From NCBI GenBank assembly GCA_019054805.1, contig JAHQIY010000002.1:3844001-3908000 (forward strand): DNA of 64,000 bases. Direction: 5' to 3'. Below are positions 1-11,100 of the stretch, piece by piece; within the stretch, counting starts at the first letter, position 1, and the number at the start of each line of letters is the position of its first letter. The notes under the pieces are model-generated. The model was not told the origin of the DNA. It made no database searches and saw nothing but the letters and a program-made list of their open reading frames with translations. Position numbers and translations under genes: made by a program. Source of the DNA: Brachionus manjavacas (taxonomy: Eukaryota > Rotifera > Eurotatoria > Ploima > Brachionidae).

Positions 1-2940
1 AAAACATCTATCAAATTCGTTTATTTGAGAAATATTATATTAGCTTAGTACTCAGCTTCTAATGAACTTGTAAAGAATTTTTTCGGATTGTGCCGCTTAA
101 ATGACATTTAAATCTTTCTTTAATTTAAAGCATTCTATTAGATCCTTTTCTCTTTTTCCTGCTTGTTGTGGATCCTTATTTTTTGAATTTTTGTAGAAAT
201 ACTGATATTCAATTTTTACTAAATAGAATTAATAAATAAAAAATTTTAACTATTTTAAATTTTTTTTCAATTAAGTCAAACTTTTAAATTGATCCTAATA
301 AATCAAGAGTATAATTTACTCCTTATTCATTAGGATAAGATACATAAAAAGTTCTTTATCTTTAACTGAACTAGGTATTGATGTTTAAACATTAGAAAAG
401 ATGTACATTTTACAGATGATGATGTGAATTCTAGTGACAAATATACTTCAATAAAAGCGGATGACTCTAAAAATTTGAATAAACAAAAACAACTTTTTTT
501 AAACAATCTTCGTTTGAAAAAATATTTAACTTATATTAGAATTTAAAAAAAAAGATTTAATTTTAACAAAAATTAAACGTAATTAAACGGATGCTCTTAA
601 AAAATTAGATTTTGCGAAAATTAAGGGTTAAAATGAATTAATTATTAATTAATTATTAACTCTACATTTTCATTAGCACCTTTTTTTGTTAATTTTATTG
701 AAACCGAAAATAAAATTTTATGAAAAAATACTGAAAATAAATTCATCATATTGATCAGTGTAATAATACAGTAAAAAAACTTAGACAAGAACTCTAATAT
801 TTCACCAATCTAATATTTTGTTGAAAATATCGTATAAAAAAATTTAAATGGATAATTTACAAATTTTATAATTTTTTTAATATAAATAAAAAAACTTGAA
901 ATTACAAAAAAGTCAACAAATTAATCTCTCCGCAATTAGTCTTTAAAAATCAAAAAAAGCTATTTAAAAAGCCGAATTTAAGATCTTTTAAAGAAAATAA
1001 CGGAAACATCTGTTAATAAAAACTATTAGCTTTTTTGATTGTTAAAATTTTAAAATTTTTTTTTATCTTAAACCAAATTACTGCATTCGCTCGATAGTTA
1101 CGCGATTGTACAAATTAACAATAAAATATTTATTTAAAAATCTATGATCTTTGCTCCCCTGGTTATTTAAGTGGGTGCAGTTTATGATGTGTTACTAAAA
1201 CCATTGTTTAAATTTTTTCAAAACATAGCCAATACTTTGAATTATCAATTTTGAAAATCAGGATAAAATATTATCCTTGATTCTCATTGTTATTTAATTT
1301 CAAAAATTACCAAAATTTAGGGTAAAAAATACCATGAGGTTTTTTAATTACTTTAAAACCATTAAAACCATTAAAAGAAAGGACAAAGTTTTTTGTAAAA
1401 TTTTAGATAATTATCAAAGGATTTAATTACTTACATATATTTATGTTTAATGAAAAATAGATATTCTTATTATTTAATTTTTCTGAATCAAACTTTAGAC
1501 ACAAAAATTTCCAATCTCTAAAAATTATTATTTAATCCTAAAAAAAAAATCAGTATTTTAAAAAGTATTTATTAAAGATTTTGACAGAATACGTTGAAAA
1601 GCATATTAAATATACTGCTATAGCTCGTTAGATCTTTAATGATAAAATTTAAGCAAAATAAACGATATTTTTTTTTTAATTTTAAATAAATCACTAAACG
1701 ACTTTTACTCATTTTTTTTAATGAAAAGAGAAAAAATAAAGATCCAGCCAGTGAGACAAATTTATGATTATTTATCCGATTTCGATATAGAAACGAACCT
1801 AGTAAATATATTGTTGTGTAAAATAAATCATTAAAATCAATTTATGTATTAAATCTACTTGGAAAAATCTACCTATAACAAAAATAGGCTACAGTAAAAC
1901 CAATTTAAAAAGAAAAAATTTGTGAAAAATAAATTTTTTAAATTAAAATAGAATATGTTTTTTATTTTTTTATTTTAAATAAAAGTCTTCGAAAGGCTCC
2001 TTATTTTAATTGCCACATTAAACAATATGCATTTAGTTTTAATGTTTCTAAAAATTTAGGTTAATATTTAGCTATTTAACTAAATAATTAGAAAATATTC
2101 ATTGGATTGATTCATAAATCTTTTTTTATAATACTCAAATAAAATTTTATGTTTTTAGAGTAGATTTAATTTTTTATTAATTTAATAATTTTTCTTATTT
2201 ATAATCGTTTGTCAATTTGTATCAATGATCGTTTATTTTAACTTTTAATCTGATTAAAAATTGAAAATTTTTACTTTATTTTCTACATGAAACCAAACAT
2301 AATCCTTTATAGGGTACAAGTAGCATACATTATAATTGTCCCTTTTCTATCCTAGCGGATAATTGGGAGGCGCTCATCTCCTTTTCCAGTTCTTTTTTGA
2401 GCAACGGGCTCGATCTGACAAAGAGGTTACTGCATCGAGGACATATATTATGAGAATAGAAAATGTCTGTGAATTACTTTATATTATAAAATTACGAATA
2501 AAATTTTTTTTAGAAATAAATTCTTTTTTTCATTTATTCTCATTTATTTTATTAATAAAAATACCAACAAAAATACTGCTAGATTATCAACTATCAATCG
2601 ATTCTATCTTTTCAAGAACTTTGCTTTTTATTTGTACTTTTTTTTTCTTACAATTTAAATTAATTTAAAAATATTTTATTATCTAAATTCTTGAAAAAGA
2701 CTTTAAACTTTTTTTCATTTATAAATAAGAAAAAAATATTGCTTAAGACTGTTATTTAATTAAACAATTTGATTTATACTAAAAAATTATTATTGAAATC
2801 TAATAAAATTTTAAATATCTAATAAATTTTAAATCTAATTTTAATTTGATTTTTTGCTCAAATATCAATCTATAAATTCATAAAAATTTTTACATAAAAA
2901 ATAAATTTAAATTTATAATTAAAAATGCTCTAAAATCAGC
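1..2940. other. AT-rich intergenic DNA, no gene recognised
   Basis: Very AT-rich sequence with frequent stops in all frames. No open frame here shows a recognisable domain. A slightly GC-richer pocket at about 2340-2450 stands out from its surroundings but fits no tRNA, snRNA or protein family that I recognise. Confidence 0.6.
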
Positions 2941-2950
2941 AATTTATATT

Positions 2951-3335
2951 TTTTGATATATTTTTGATGCTCAAAATGATTAAATTAATTTCTAATGATA
3001 AAATAAATTTTTATTATAATAGAAATTGTGCAGAGGCACATTTTTGGTTACAACATACTTTGTTAAATATAAAGCTAAAATCTTCAAAAGTCTACAAAAA
3101 ATACTCACTTATAATGTGATCATTTAGATGGCATGATCTAAAATTTGCAATAATATAATAAATAGTCACTCTGCAATAGGCATTTTGATATTGTAGAGTT
3201 TATCTTTTTATTTAAAATAGCTTTTTAAATCCCAAAATGAGTTTCTTCATTAATTTTGTTAGAGATAACAATTTATTTCATAATTAAAATTTAATTTGAT
3301 CATTTTGAGCATTAGAAATTAATAAAAAACTTCGA
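2951..3335 (+). mobile_element. diverged copy of the histone-array foldback MITE
   Basis: The segment is collinear with the element at 22695-23083. It shares GCTCAAAATGAT near the left end, TTTGTTAAAT and a 'TCTGCAAT..CATTTTGATATTG' core in the middle, and GATCATTTTGAGCAT near the right end. It is clearly more diverged than the copies inside the array, and its termini and target duplication are no longer readable. It shows that the element is dispersed in the genome and is not a private part of the histone unit. Confidence 0.7.
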
Positions 3336-4240
3336 AGAGTCCTAAAAGTTTTAGGACAAAAATATTTTAGGTTCTAAAAAACTTTACTAAATTAAAACAA
3401 ATAGAATATAAAAAAAATGAAAAGTCGTCCGGTTGACAAAAAGAACATTAAATGCTGGAAAAGTTAATGGTGTTGACTAATTTGAATCTCTCTTCATTTT
3501 ATATTTGTTAGGTAAGATGTATTGAATACGATATTTATCTCAACTAAACAAAATAAAAAAACTTTTTAGAATAGATAAATTTATAAAGTTAACAAAAGGT
3601 TTATAAATAAAAATATTCTCTTTACTAAGAAAAGGACACAAAAGAATTTTTATTAAAAATAAGCTCATTGTGAATCCATGTTTAAATTATGTCTAATTTT
3701 GGTCATAAACTAACTTATAAACTATTAAAAAATAATGAATTTAAAAAAAAATATTAAATTTCGCTTGAAACAATCGAATGAGTATTATCAGTTAAAAATT
3801 TTTTTTTATAATTATAAAGTTAATTTATTTTTTTTCGACTTTAAATCTGCTCTTAAAAAATCAAATTTTCAATTTTTTGGAAAAGACCACACTTTAAAAT
3901 ATTTTACTGCAAATAAAAAGAAAAAATTTAATTTCAAATATCAAGAATACTTTTTTTCTCAAAAAAACAATTTTATTAATACACTAGTTTACATTAATTC
4001 TTATTCAGTGTCCCATTATTAGAATTTGGGAGTCTATCTTTCGTTTTTACTTTACAAATTCTCTTTCATTAGTAAAAATGTTAGATTACAAAAGATAACT
4101 TGACTCAAAAATTTATAACCACAAATAAATTATTTAGCTCAGGCGAAAACCCTAAAAATATTTTTATTTTAGTTTTATTAATTTAATCGTAAAATAATTA
4201 CTGAAATTAAGTGTAAACAACGATTTATTCATTTTAAAAC
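3336..4240. other. AT-rich intergenic DNA
   Basis: No supported gene. A 95-codon open frame at 3735-4022 is dominated by Lys, Asn, Phe and Tyr, as chance frames in such AT-rich DNA are, and I recognise no domain in it. Confidence 0.55.
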
Positions 4241-4246
4241 TTTATT
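4241..4246 (-). terminator. putative poly(A) signal of TTI1
   Basis: AATAAA read on the minus strand about 65 nt beyond the TTI1 stop codon. In AT-rich DNA this hexamer is common, so position is the main support. Confidence 0.4.
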
Positions 4247-4311
4247 TTTTTAAACAGTTGAAGCGAAACATATCTAGTAATAAAATATTTTTAATTTGTT
4301 CTAAACAAAAA

Positions 4312-7300
4312 TTATATTTCACTAAAAAGACTTAATAGCGAATACAAAATATCTTGATTTATACTAAAATTATATTTAGGTTTTATTCTAGAAGAAAAGT
4401 CCAATTTTTCCGAAAAATTCTGTGCCCATTCTTGGCCTAAAATTTTGTTAAATGGTAAAACATAATGTAAACTTAACCAAACAACATCTGCATCAATCAA
4501 AGCACAATTCTTACAAGCTTCCAAGGCCGAAAGCTGCAATTTCCTCGGCTGCAAGTTGTCCAAATAGACCAATATACACGAATCAACTAATGTCTCCAAC
4601 TCTAAATCTTTAATTTCGAATAAAATGCACATTTTGTCCAAATTGGCCAAAATGGAACTTTGAAGTTTGAATGCATGCGAGTAAACATAAGTCGCATCGC
4701 CCACATTCGAGCCATCCATTTTGGTAGAACGAGCACTTACTACTGATTGATCTCGCATAAAAGTACTTAATCTTGGCAAGAACTCTTTACAAAATCTTGA
4801 ACTTATAAAATCACTGCACAATATACTCAAATCATAGAGCAAATGGATTATTTTACTCTTAACAATCAAATCATCCAAGCTAAATCTTTGGCATATTGGT
4901 GACCATAGCTTGTGAACCAAGGGCAAAAATTCGTTTGTGTATTCGGCCATATTTTTGCTCAGTTCTCTAAGCAAATCTATAATTTGAATTCGAACTTGAC
5001 GACAAGGATGTGATATCAAATGAATGCTTAACTCAAAGCATTTGGTCTCCAATTTAACATATTCAGGCACTATTTTATCATCTTCCGGGAAAGAATTATC
5101 ACTTTTTGATTCGTAAATCTTTTCACGCATCTCTTCTATTTCGTCTAGAGTCTGTCTAAACGATTTGGAATAGTCTGATTTTTTTCTCACCAAGGCCACT
5201 TTTTTTAAATTTAAATTAACTAAATCATCCTGAGCTTTATCCTCTTCAATGAAATTAAATTTTATCGGATACCATCTTCGCACCGATTTGGCCATAAAAC
5301 TCATAATGCGGCAAACTCCCAGAATTAGGCGAATTTCAAAAGGGTTTATTTGAATGCTCAGAAAAAACTCCTCAAATATTCGCCCCAAATAAGGCACTAT
5401 GTCCGAGTTGGATATTTCCAACAAGGCACAGAGCACAAATACATGACTGGACTGTTTATTCAAGTCATCATTGTTTATGTCCATGTCTGATTTTAGTAAA
5501 CTATTCTGGTTAGTTGACTTCAGGATCAAATCGTTCATTATGTAGTCAAAATTTTGAGACAACAAATCTTGGATGTTTTTGTACTCAAGATTTGTGGAAA
5601 GTTCGACCAGACACTGAGTCGACACAACGCGAATTAGTAAATTATTGTTCAAATAGTTCTCTAGGATGAAGTATAAAGTGTCGATTAAGAAAAAGTTGTA
5701 ATTAGAGGGGTGCAGTAGTTGGCTAGAAAGCCGGATTGACTCCAAAGTTAGACATGTTTGGATGATTAACTTGTTTCTGTCGGAAATCGATGGTGACACA
5801 GCTTCGATTTGTTCAAGGCCTTTTTCAGTCAAGTTTGTGAAATCTGTCAGAAAATTGTTCAAAATTAAGCCGATAATGGAAGTCAGTTCTTTTTGGCAGA
5901 GTGAGTTTTTTTCCCTATTGAGCCCGCTCAGTAACAAATCTATAATGAACATAACTTCAAGTTTTAAAAAGCCGTTTTCCGAGCAAATAATGTCTCTGGT
6001 CAAAAGCTCATCCATTAGAAGCCTTAGTGAATCTGATCTTCCAAGGTATTCACATATTTGAGTTAGTTGTTCATACAAAACTGTGTCTTCCAGGTAAGTA
6101 TTCAAGCCGGTGTAATTACTGAGACTCTTACTTTTTTTCATGAAATCGTCGCGGCTATCGATTTCATAGAAATTATTCAAATTTTTAAAATTGAACTGGA
6201 CACAGCTTAGCAGGGCTTCGATCAAGTGACGCACATGGTTTGAGTTTAGGAGGAAAAAATTTTTCATACCTATACTCTGGGAATCACCCACAAGTTTTAA
6301 ATAGCCATACAAAGTTTTTAAATTGCTTTGTCTGTACTCGTCGTAAATTTCGCATTTGGCACTGGATTTAGTTTGCATTAGTCGCGGAAGTTTTATCAAT
6401 ATTTGCTCGAAACAAGAGTCCAATATTGAGAATTTATTGTGTAGAATAAAATTTTTTGAATTTTTTTCCTCTATCTGTTCCTTATTGTCCAAAATATCAA
6501 TTGATTTTAGAGCAAATTTTGCAACATTTTCATTATCACTGACCGCGAATGTCACCAGTATTCTGAGTAATTTAGGGAGATATTTGTTTAGCGTAAAATA
6601 GCAATTTGCTGATATAGATGCACAAAATTTAACAAGACTCATTTGAATGTGCACATTTTCTGTGGTTATCAAAGCTTGGAGCATTTTTTCAATCAAAAAA
6701 AACATTTTTTCACTCGACTGAGACAACCATTGCTCATTTTCTGATCGATTTATAATCAGGTCTTTTATTTTAGCATTAAGTTCTGTTCCGTTGCATGCAT
6801 CAAAGTGTGTTTGGTAAACTTTTGGGTCCAGCAGTTGGTCATTGAAAACAATTGATACAGTAAGTGAGAAAATGTCAAGAACCGAGCAAATCGCTTTGTG
6901 ATTTAGGAGCTTAAGATTTTGAGTTAGAAGGAATTTTTGAGCAAGTTTAATGGAAATACCGGGAAGAAAAGATGGTAAAAGTACAAAAAGTTTTTCTTTC
7001 TGTTGACTTAGCAGACTTTTGAGAGCCGAAAGCGCTTTGAGTCTGACCTCGAGCGAATTCGGCTGAACCAAAGTGTCCAAACAAAGTGAAACTATTAGAC
7101 CAATTGAGGTCAGGTTAGAAAATGTATAAAATTTGCTCAAAATTTCACATTTAAAAAGAATTTCTATCACTTGAAAACATGTGCACACAAACTCTTCTGA
7201 TGGACTTGATTTTTTATTTGAAAGAAGAATGGAAATTGTGCTGAAAATGTCATGAAAAATATTTAAATCTTTAAGTTGGATTTTATCAATTATCAAACCG

Positions 7301-7554
7301 CATGATTTTAACAAAGTTTCATTTGAGTCTGAATTCAATTGAAAGCGTTTTAGTACGGTCAAAATTGGATAGATAAAAAATTCGATTAATTTTGCTGATT
7401 GTGCTTTTAGTTGGTCAATAGATGTCTTGTCGAAATAAAGGACCAAGCAATTGTGGTAATCACTTATGCTTTCTTTAGATGGTGTTTTAATTAAGTTTAT
7501 TTGTAATTGATGAAATTTAAAAAATAAATCGTTTGATAGAGCTAAATCATTCAT
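4312..7554 (-). CDS. TTI1: TELO2-interacting protein 1 (TTI1)
   Basis: A single uninterrupted frame encodes 1080 aa, close to the length of vertebrate TTI1 (about 1090 aa). TTI1 is the HEAT-repeat subunit of the TTT complex (TELO2-TTI1-TTI2), a co-chaperone that stabilises PIKK kinases such as mTOR, ATM, ATR and DNA-PKcs. Family similarity is visible at both ends: the N-terminal IEFFIYPILTVLKRF block, LPSFLPGIS near residue 195, LPRLM and GYLKLVG in the middle, and near the C terminus SSRFCKEFLPRLS followed by VYSHAFKLQ. The protein is all-helical and Leu-rich, as expected of HEAT/ARM repeats, with a charged acidic segment around residues 805-830. The start is supported because the N-terminal helices align with the family. 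The ATG lies 2 nt past the stop codon of the small gene upstream on the same strand. No introns are needed. The identification rests on recalled family similarity. Confidence 0.88.
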   Translation of the reverse strand: MNDLALSNDLFFKFHQLQINLIKTPSKESISDYHNCLVLYFDKTSIDQLKAQSAKLIEFFIYPILTVLKRFQLNSDSNETLLKSCGLIIDKIQLKDLNIFHDIFSTISILLSNKKSSPSEEFVCTCFQVIEILFKCEILSKFYTFSNLTSIGLIVSLCLDTLVQPNSLEVRLKALSALKSLLSQQKEKLFVLLPSFLPGISIKLAQKFLLTQNLKLLNHKAICSVLDIFSLTVSIVFNDQLLDPKVYQTHFDACNGTELNAKIKDLIINRSENEQWLSQSSEKMFFLIEKMLQALITTENVHIQMSLVKFCASISANCYFTLNKYLPKLLRILVTFAVSDNENVAKFALKSIDILDNKEQIEEKNSKNFILHNKFSILDSCFEQILIKLPRLMQTKSSAKCEIYDEYRQSNLKTLYGYLKLVGDSQSIGMKNFFLLNSNHVRHLIEALLSCVQFNFKNLNNFYEIDSRDDFMKKSKSLSNYTGLNTYLEDTVLYEQLTQICEYLGRSDSLRLLMDELLTRDIICSENGFLKLEVMFIIDLLLSGLNREKNSLCQKELTSIIGLILNNFLTDFTNLTEKGLEQIEAVSPSISDRNKLIIQTCLTLESIRLSSQLLHPSNYNFFLIDTLYFILENYLNNNLLIRVVSTQCLVELSTNLEYKNIQDLLSQNFDYIMNDLILKSTNQNSLLKSDMDINNDDLNKQSSHVFVLCALLEISNSDIVPYLGRIFEEFFLSIQINPFEIRLILGVCRIMSFMAKSVRRWYPIKFNFIEEDKAQDDLVNLNLKKVALVRKKSDYSKSFRQTLDEIEEMREKIYESKSDNSFPEDDKIVPEYVKLETKCFELSIHLISHPCRQVRIQIIDLLRELSKNMAEYTNEFLPLVHKLWSPICQRFSLDDLIVKSKIIHLLYDLSILCSDFISSRFCKEFLPRLSTFMRDQSVVSARSTKMDGSNVGDATYVYSHAFKLQSSILANLDKMCILFEIKDLELETLVDSCILVYLDNLQPRKLQLSALEACKNCALIDADVVWLSLHYVLPFNKILGQEWAQNFSEKLDFSSRIKPKYNFSINQDILYSLLSLFSEI

Positions 7555-7556
7555 TA

Positions 7557-7890
7557 TTAAATATCTGTAGTCTTGATTTCCAAGTTTTTGCTTATTTCTA
7601 TTTTTTTGATACTTTTTCCTTGAGCCAAAAGTCGATGTAATTCCATGCCTGTATAAAAATAGTAATTTAAAAATTAAATTTTTTTTCTAATTAAGAATAC
7701 CTTCGGAATCAGCTTGTTTTTTGGCGTTGGATATCAAAACGTAGCCAAATACGTGCCAAACCACAATAAAATAAACAAGAGTGGAATATTTGTTCAAAAA
7801 AATTGAAGTGTTTTTTTTCTTAAACGCTTTGGGTACAGGCGGATTCTGTGATTTAAATTTTTTCAACCAATTCAAAATATTTGAAAACAT
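7557..7890 (-). CDS. small single-pass membrane protein, two exons
   Basis: The model is complement(7557..7648, 7701..7890), giving 93 aa. The 52-nt intron has a GTATTC donor and a TATACAG acceptor and keeps the frame (phase 1). Without splicing the frame ends a few codons into the intron (GILN). The protein has a basic N-terminal part (WLKKFKSQNPPVPKAFKKK), one hydrophobic segment of about 20 residues (YSTLVYFIVVWHVFGYVLI), and a hydrophilic C-terminal tail with HRLLAQGKSIKKIEI. This layout suggests a small organelle or inner-membrane protein, but I do not recognise the family. The stop codon is 2 nt from the TTI1 start, so the two may share a transcript. The ANKFY1 start lies about 250 nt away on the opposite strand. 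Confidence 0.65.
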
Positions 7891-8141
7891 TTTAATAAAA
7901 TTTTTAAACTAATTTGATCAAGACTTATACTTGACTTGACTAAAATTTGGTAATATTTCAACTGCAGTGTGCAAACAATGTCTAAGTTTTCTAGCAAATA
8001 TAACTTTCTTGTTTTATGCAAGGAGGAAGTCATGTGATTTTTGAAAATAGCAAACAAAAATAACATTTAGATTTAAAGCTTGAAAATAAAAAATTCAATA
8101 AATTATACTATAAAATATTCAAAAAAAAATTTGTTTTTTTA
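7891..8141. promoter_or_regulatory. divergent promoter region (small membrane gene/TTI1 versus ANKFY1)
   Basis: About 250 nt of AT-rich DNA separate two genes read in opposite directions, so both promoters must lie here. No canonical element can be singled out. Open frames in this stretch show no coding character. Confidence 0.45.
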
Positions 8142-11100
8142 ATGGCAGAAGGTATTTATAAACCTCATTTTAGGCATAAAAACATGATTTTTTTTAGTTG
8201 AAGTCATCAAGCTACAAAAGCACTTGGCTCTATTAAGAGAAGAATATGTAAAATTACAAAACAAGTATACCGAATTAGAAAAAAAGTATAATCTACTCAG
8301 CTCTATATCGAATCAAAATCCGCACTTTGACCCAAACGAGAGCTACATAAGCCGCCTTCTTAAAACTATAAGTGATCTCTTCGACAAAGATTTATACAGG
8401 TATTAGATTTTAAGATCTTTCTGTTTTACTAATTAATTTATGGAGAAATTTAGTGATCTAAAAGTTATTTTAAAAAATGATAATCAGTTAAAGGCGCATA
8501 AATTTGTTCTTGATGCCAGAAGTAAAAATTGGAATTCCCAAGATTTATCCACAATCAGCGAACTTGATCTATCAGGTATTTATTTTGAATTTTAGTTACA
8601 AAAATTTAGCTAATTATTGGAAAATAAGATGTCAACTACGATATTGCGTTTAGCATGGTTAAATGGTGTTATTCGGACCAAATTGAGAATTCTTCCAAGC
8701 ATGATGAAGATTTTTTTCTTGAAACGATGAAGCAGGCTAATCGATTTGGGCTCAAAGAGCTTAAACTTAAGTAGGTTGAAAAATTAATTCATTAAAAAAG
8801 AAGAATCATAATAAAAAAACTCAATTATTTTCAATTTTAACTTTTTACATCCAAGTTTGGTTCCACAAACTTTTAAAAATTTTAATTTAATCCAAGTTCT
8901 TTTTTATTTAACTTTTTTCTTGATTCTCTATTTGACTGAAGAAAATTAAAAAAAAACAAATAAATTATCAATTAAAGATAATTTTATTTAATCAGAATTT
9001 TTAAATTAATTAAAATATATAGAATATCCGACGCTTCAATCAAAATAATTTGCAAAATAAAAAAATTACGTTCGAAATTTAAAATAATAATGATTGAGCT
9101 TTATTTGAATAGAATTAAATTGAAGCTAAAGTTGAAATTTACAAGTTTTTGCTTCGATTAAGCGATTTTCAGATTTAAGATAATTTTTTTTTAAAAATTG
9201 AATTTTAAAAATTAATCCGTAAACTCATGTTAAGGACTCTAAGAATAAAGCCCAAATCCAAATTACATAGTTTTTTTGTTATAATAATTAGCTTGAAAAT
9301 ACGCTGAATATGGGATATTTTCCAAATAAAAATCCTAAATTTAACTTTTACTCTTACAAATAAAATTGTTTTTACTCTCAAAATAAAAATTGAAGAGTAA
9401 ATTTTGAATAATATTAAAATTTTTGGCAATTTTTAAAAGTTTACCTTTCGTTTCTTATAAAAAAGCTCTTAGAGTAATTACAAAAATAGAGTCTTATATA
9501 ATTCATTCTCGATAGAAAAAAGCTTAAATAATTGACTAATTTTCTATTTCTAAATTATCTTAGCAATTTTTTAAATTTTCAAATTTAATTTTGAGAGAAA
9601 AAACAATTTTTTTGTTAGAATAAAAGTTAAATTTAAACATTATTTTTGGAAAATATTCCATTTTTAGCGTTTTTTCAAGCTTATTTATATAACATAAAAA
9701 CTATGTAATTTGGATTTGGGCTTTATTCTTAGAGTTCTTAAACCGAATTTACGATATTAATAATTGAGAAATTGATCAAAACTTTTGAAAATTTATTTAA
9801 AAACTATTAAATAAATTTAAAGCTATCATATTCTCTTTTTACAACTTCATTTAATTTTTAAAATGAAAATAAAAATAAGTAAGAAATATAAAAATAAATT
9901 TGCTTATTTTTCAAAAATAAAGTTAAATCTTATTCCATTGTATTTAGATTTAAATTAGCTCGGTTGAAAAGAATTTCCATTTCGAAAGTAACAAAAATTT
10001 AGCTTTCTTTCAACTTACATTTTTTTTAAATTTTCAAGAATTAATTTTGATCTAAAATTGTTGAATTATAGATGCGAAGATGGTCTATTAACTTATGTGA
10101 GTATGAAAAACTGCATAAAATTCTACGAAGTAGCCGAGCAAATTTCGGCAAATACTTTAAAAGCGCATTGTAATGAGCTAATCAGCAATCATTGGGAGGA
10201 CTTTACCAGCGATGACTTTGCATACATGCCTGCTTCATTATTATTCCAAATGTTCAAAGATAAAACTAGATATCCATTGCATGCAGCTATTAAGGCTAGA
10301 CGTGAAGATGTTGTATTTTTGTACTTCATCGAGAATGACTCGATTGTATTAATACATTTTAATAGTTCTCTTTACTTTTTATAATGGTTTCTTTTAAGCT
10401 TCAATTAAAATTGAATGAATTCGATGACAAAAATGATCTTCCACTTGACTTAGCTCTCAAAACAAAACAAGAAAGCATTGCCAAAAATTTGGTCAAAAAT
10501 CGCATTGACATCAATAAAACTGACAACCAGGGTTTAACATTATTACACAAAGCCATACTCAGAGGTAAGGCTATGATCAAAAAATAAACAACTAATTTTT
10601 TTAATAATTTTTGAAGATGATGAATACTCGGCATTATTTTTGGTAGACAACTATATTTCAGTAAACATACAATCTCTAAGCGATCAAAGAAACGCTTTGA
10701 TGTATCTAGCTGAACGACCGGCACTGTCTAACCACATGCTTGCTCTAGTACGCAAAATTCTGAATACCCATGATGTTGATGTCAATTTACAAGATAGTCG
10801 GGGCAATACGGCACTTCATATAGCCGTCAACTCAAATAACAAATCAGTTTTTAAAGAAATCTTATTTAACAATAATTTAAAGCCAAATTTGAACATAAAA
10901 AATAAAGATGAACAAACAGTTTTATGGTTATCATTGGTAAAATCCGAAAGTTCCACAGATTTTGACTTGGTTGATTCATTTCCAAATATGCTGATTGAAA
11001 AGAAATGTGAAATAGACACAACTGATTCAAATGGTGACTCTTTGTTGCATTTGTGTGCCCGTAAAGAACTCGAACACGCTGCCATATTTTTAGTTAATAA

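Noticed and set aside
2363-2668. 101-codon frame over the GC-richer pocket
   Set aside because: Switches abruptly from ordinary to Phe/Ile-rich composition; no domain.
3735-4022. 95-codon plus-strand frame
   Set aside because: Lys/Asn/Phe/Tyr composition as expected by chance in AT-rich DNA; no motif, neighbour or splice support.
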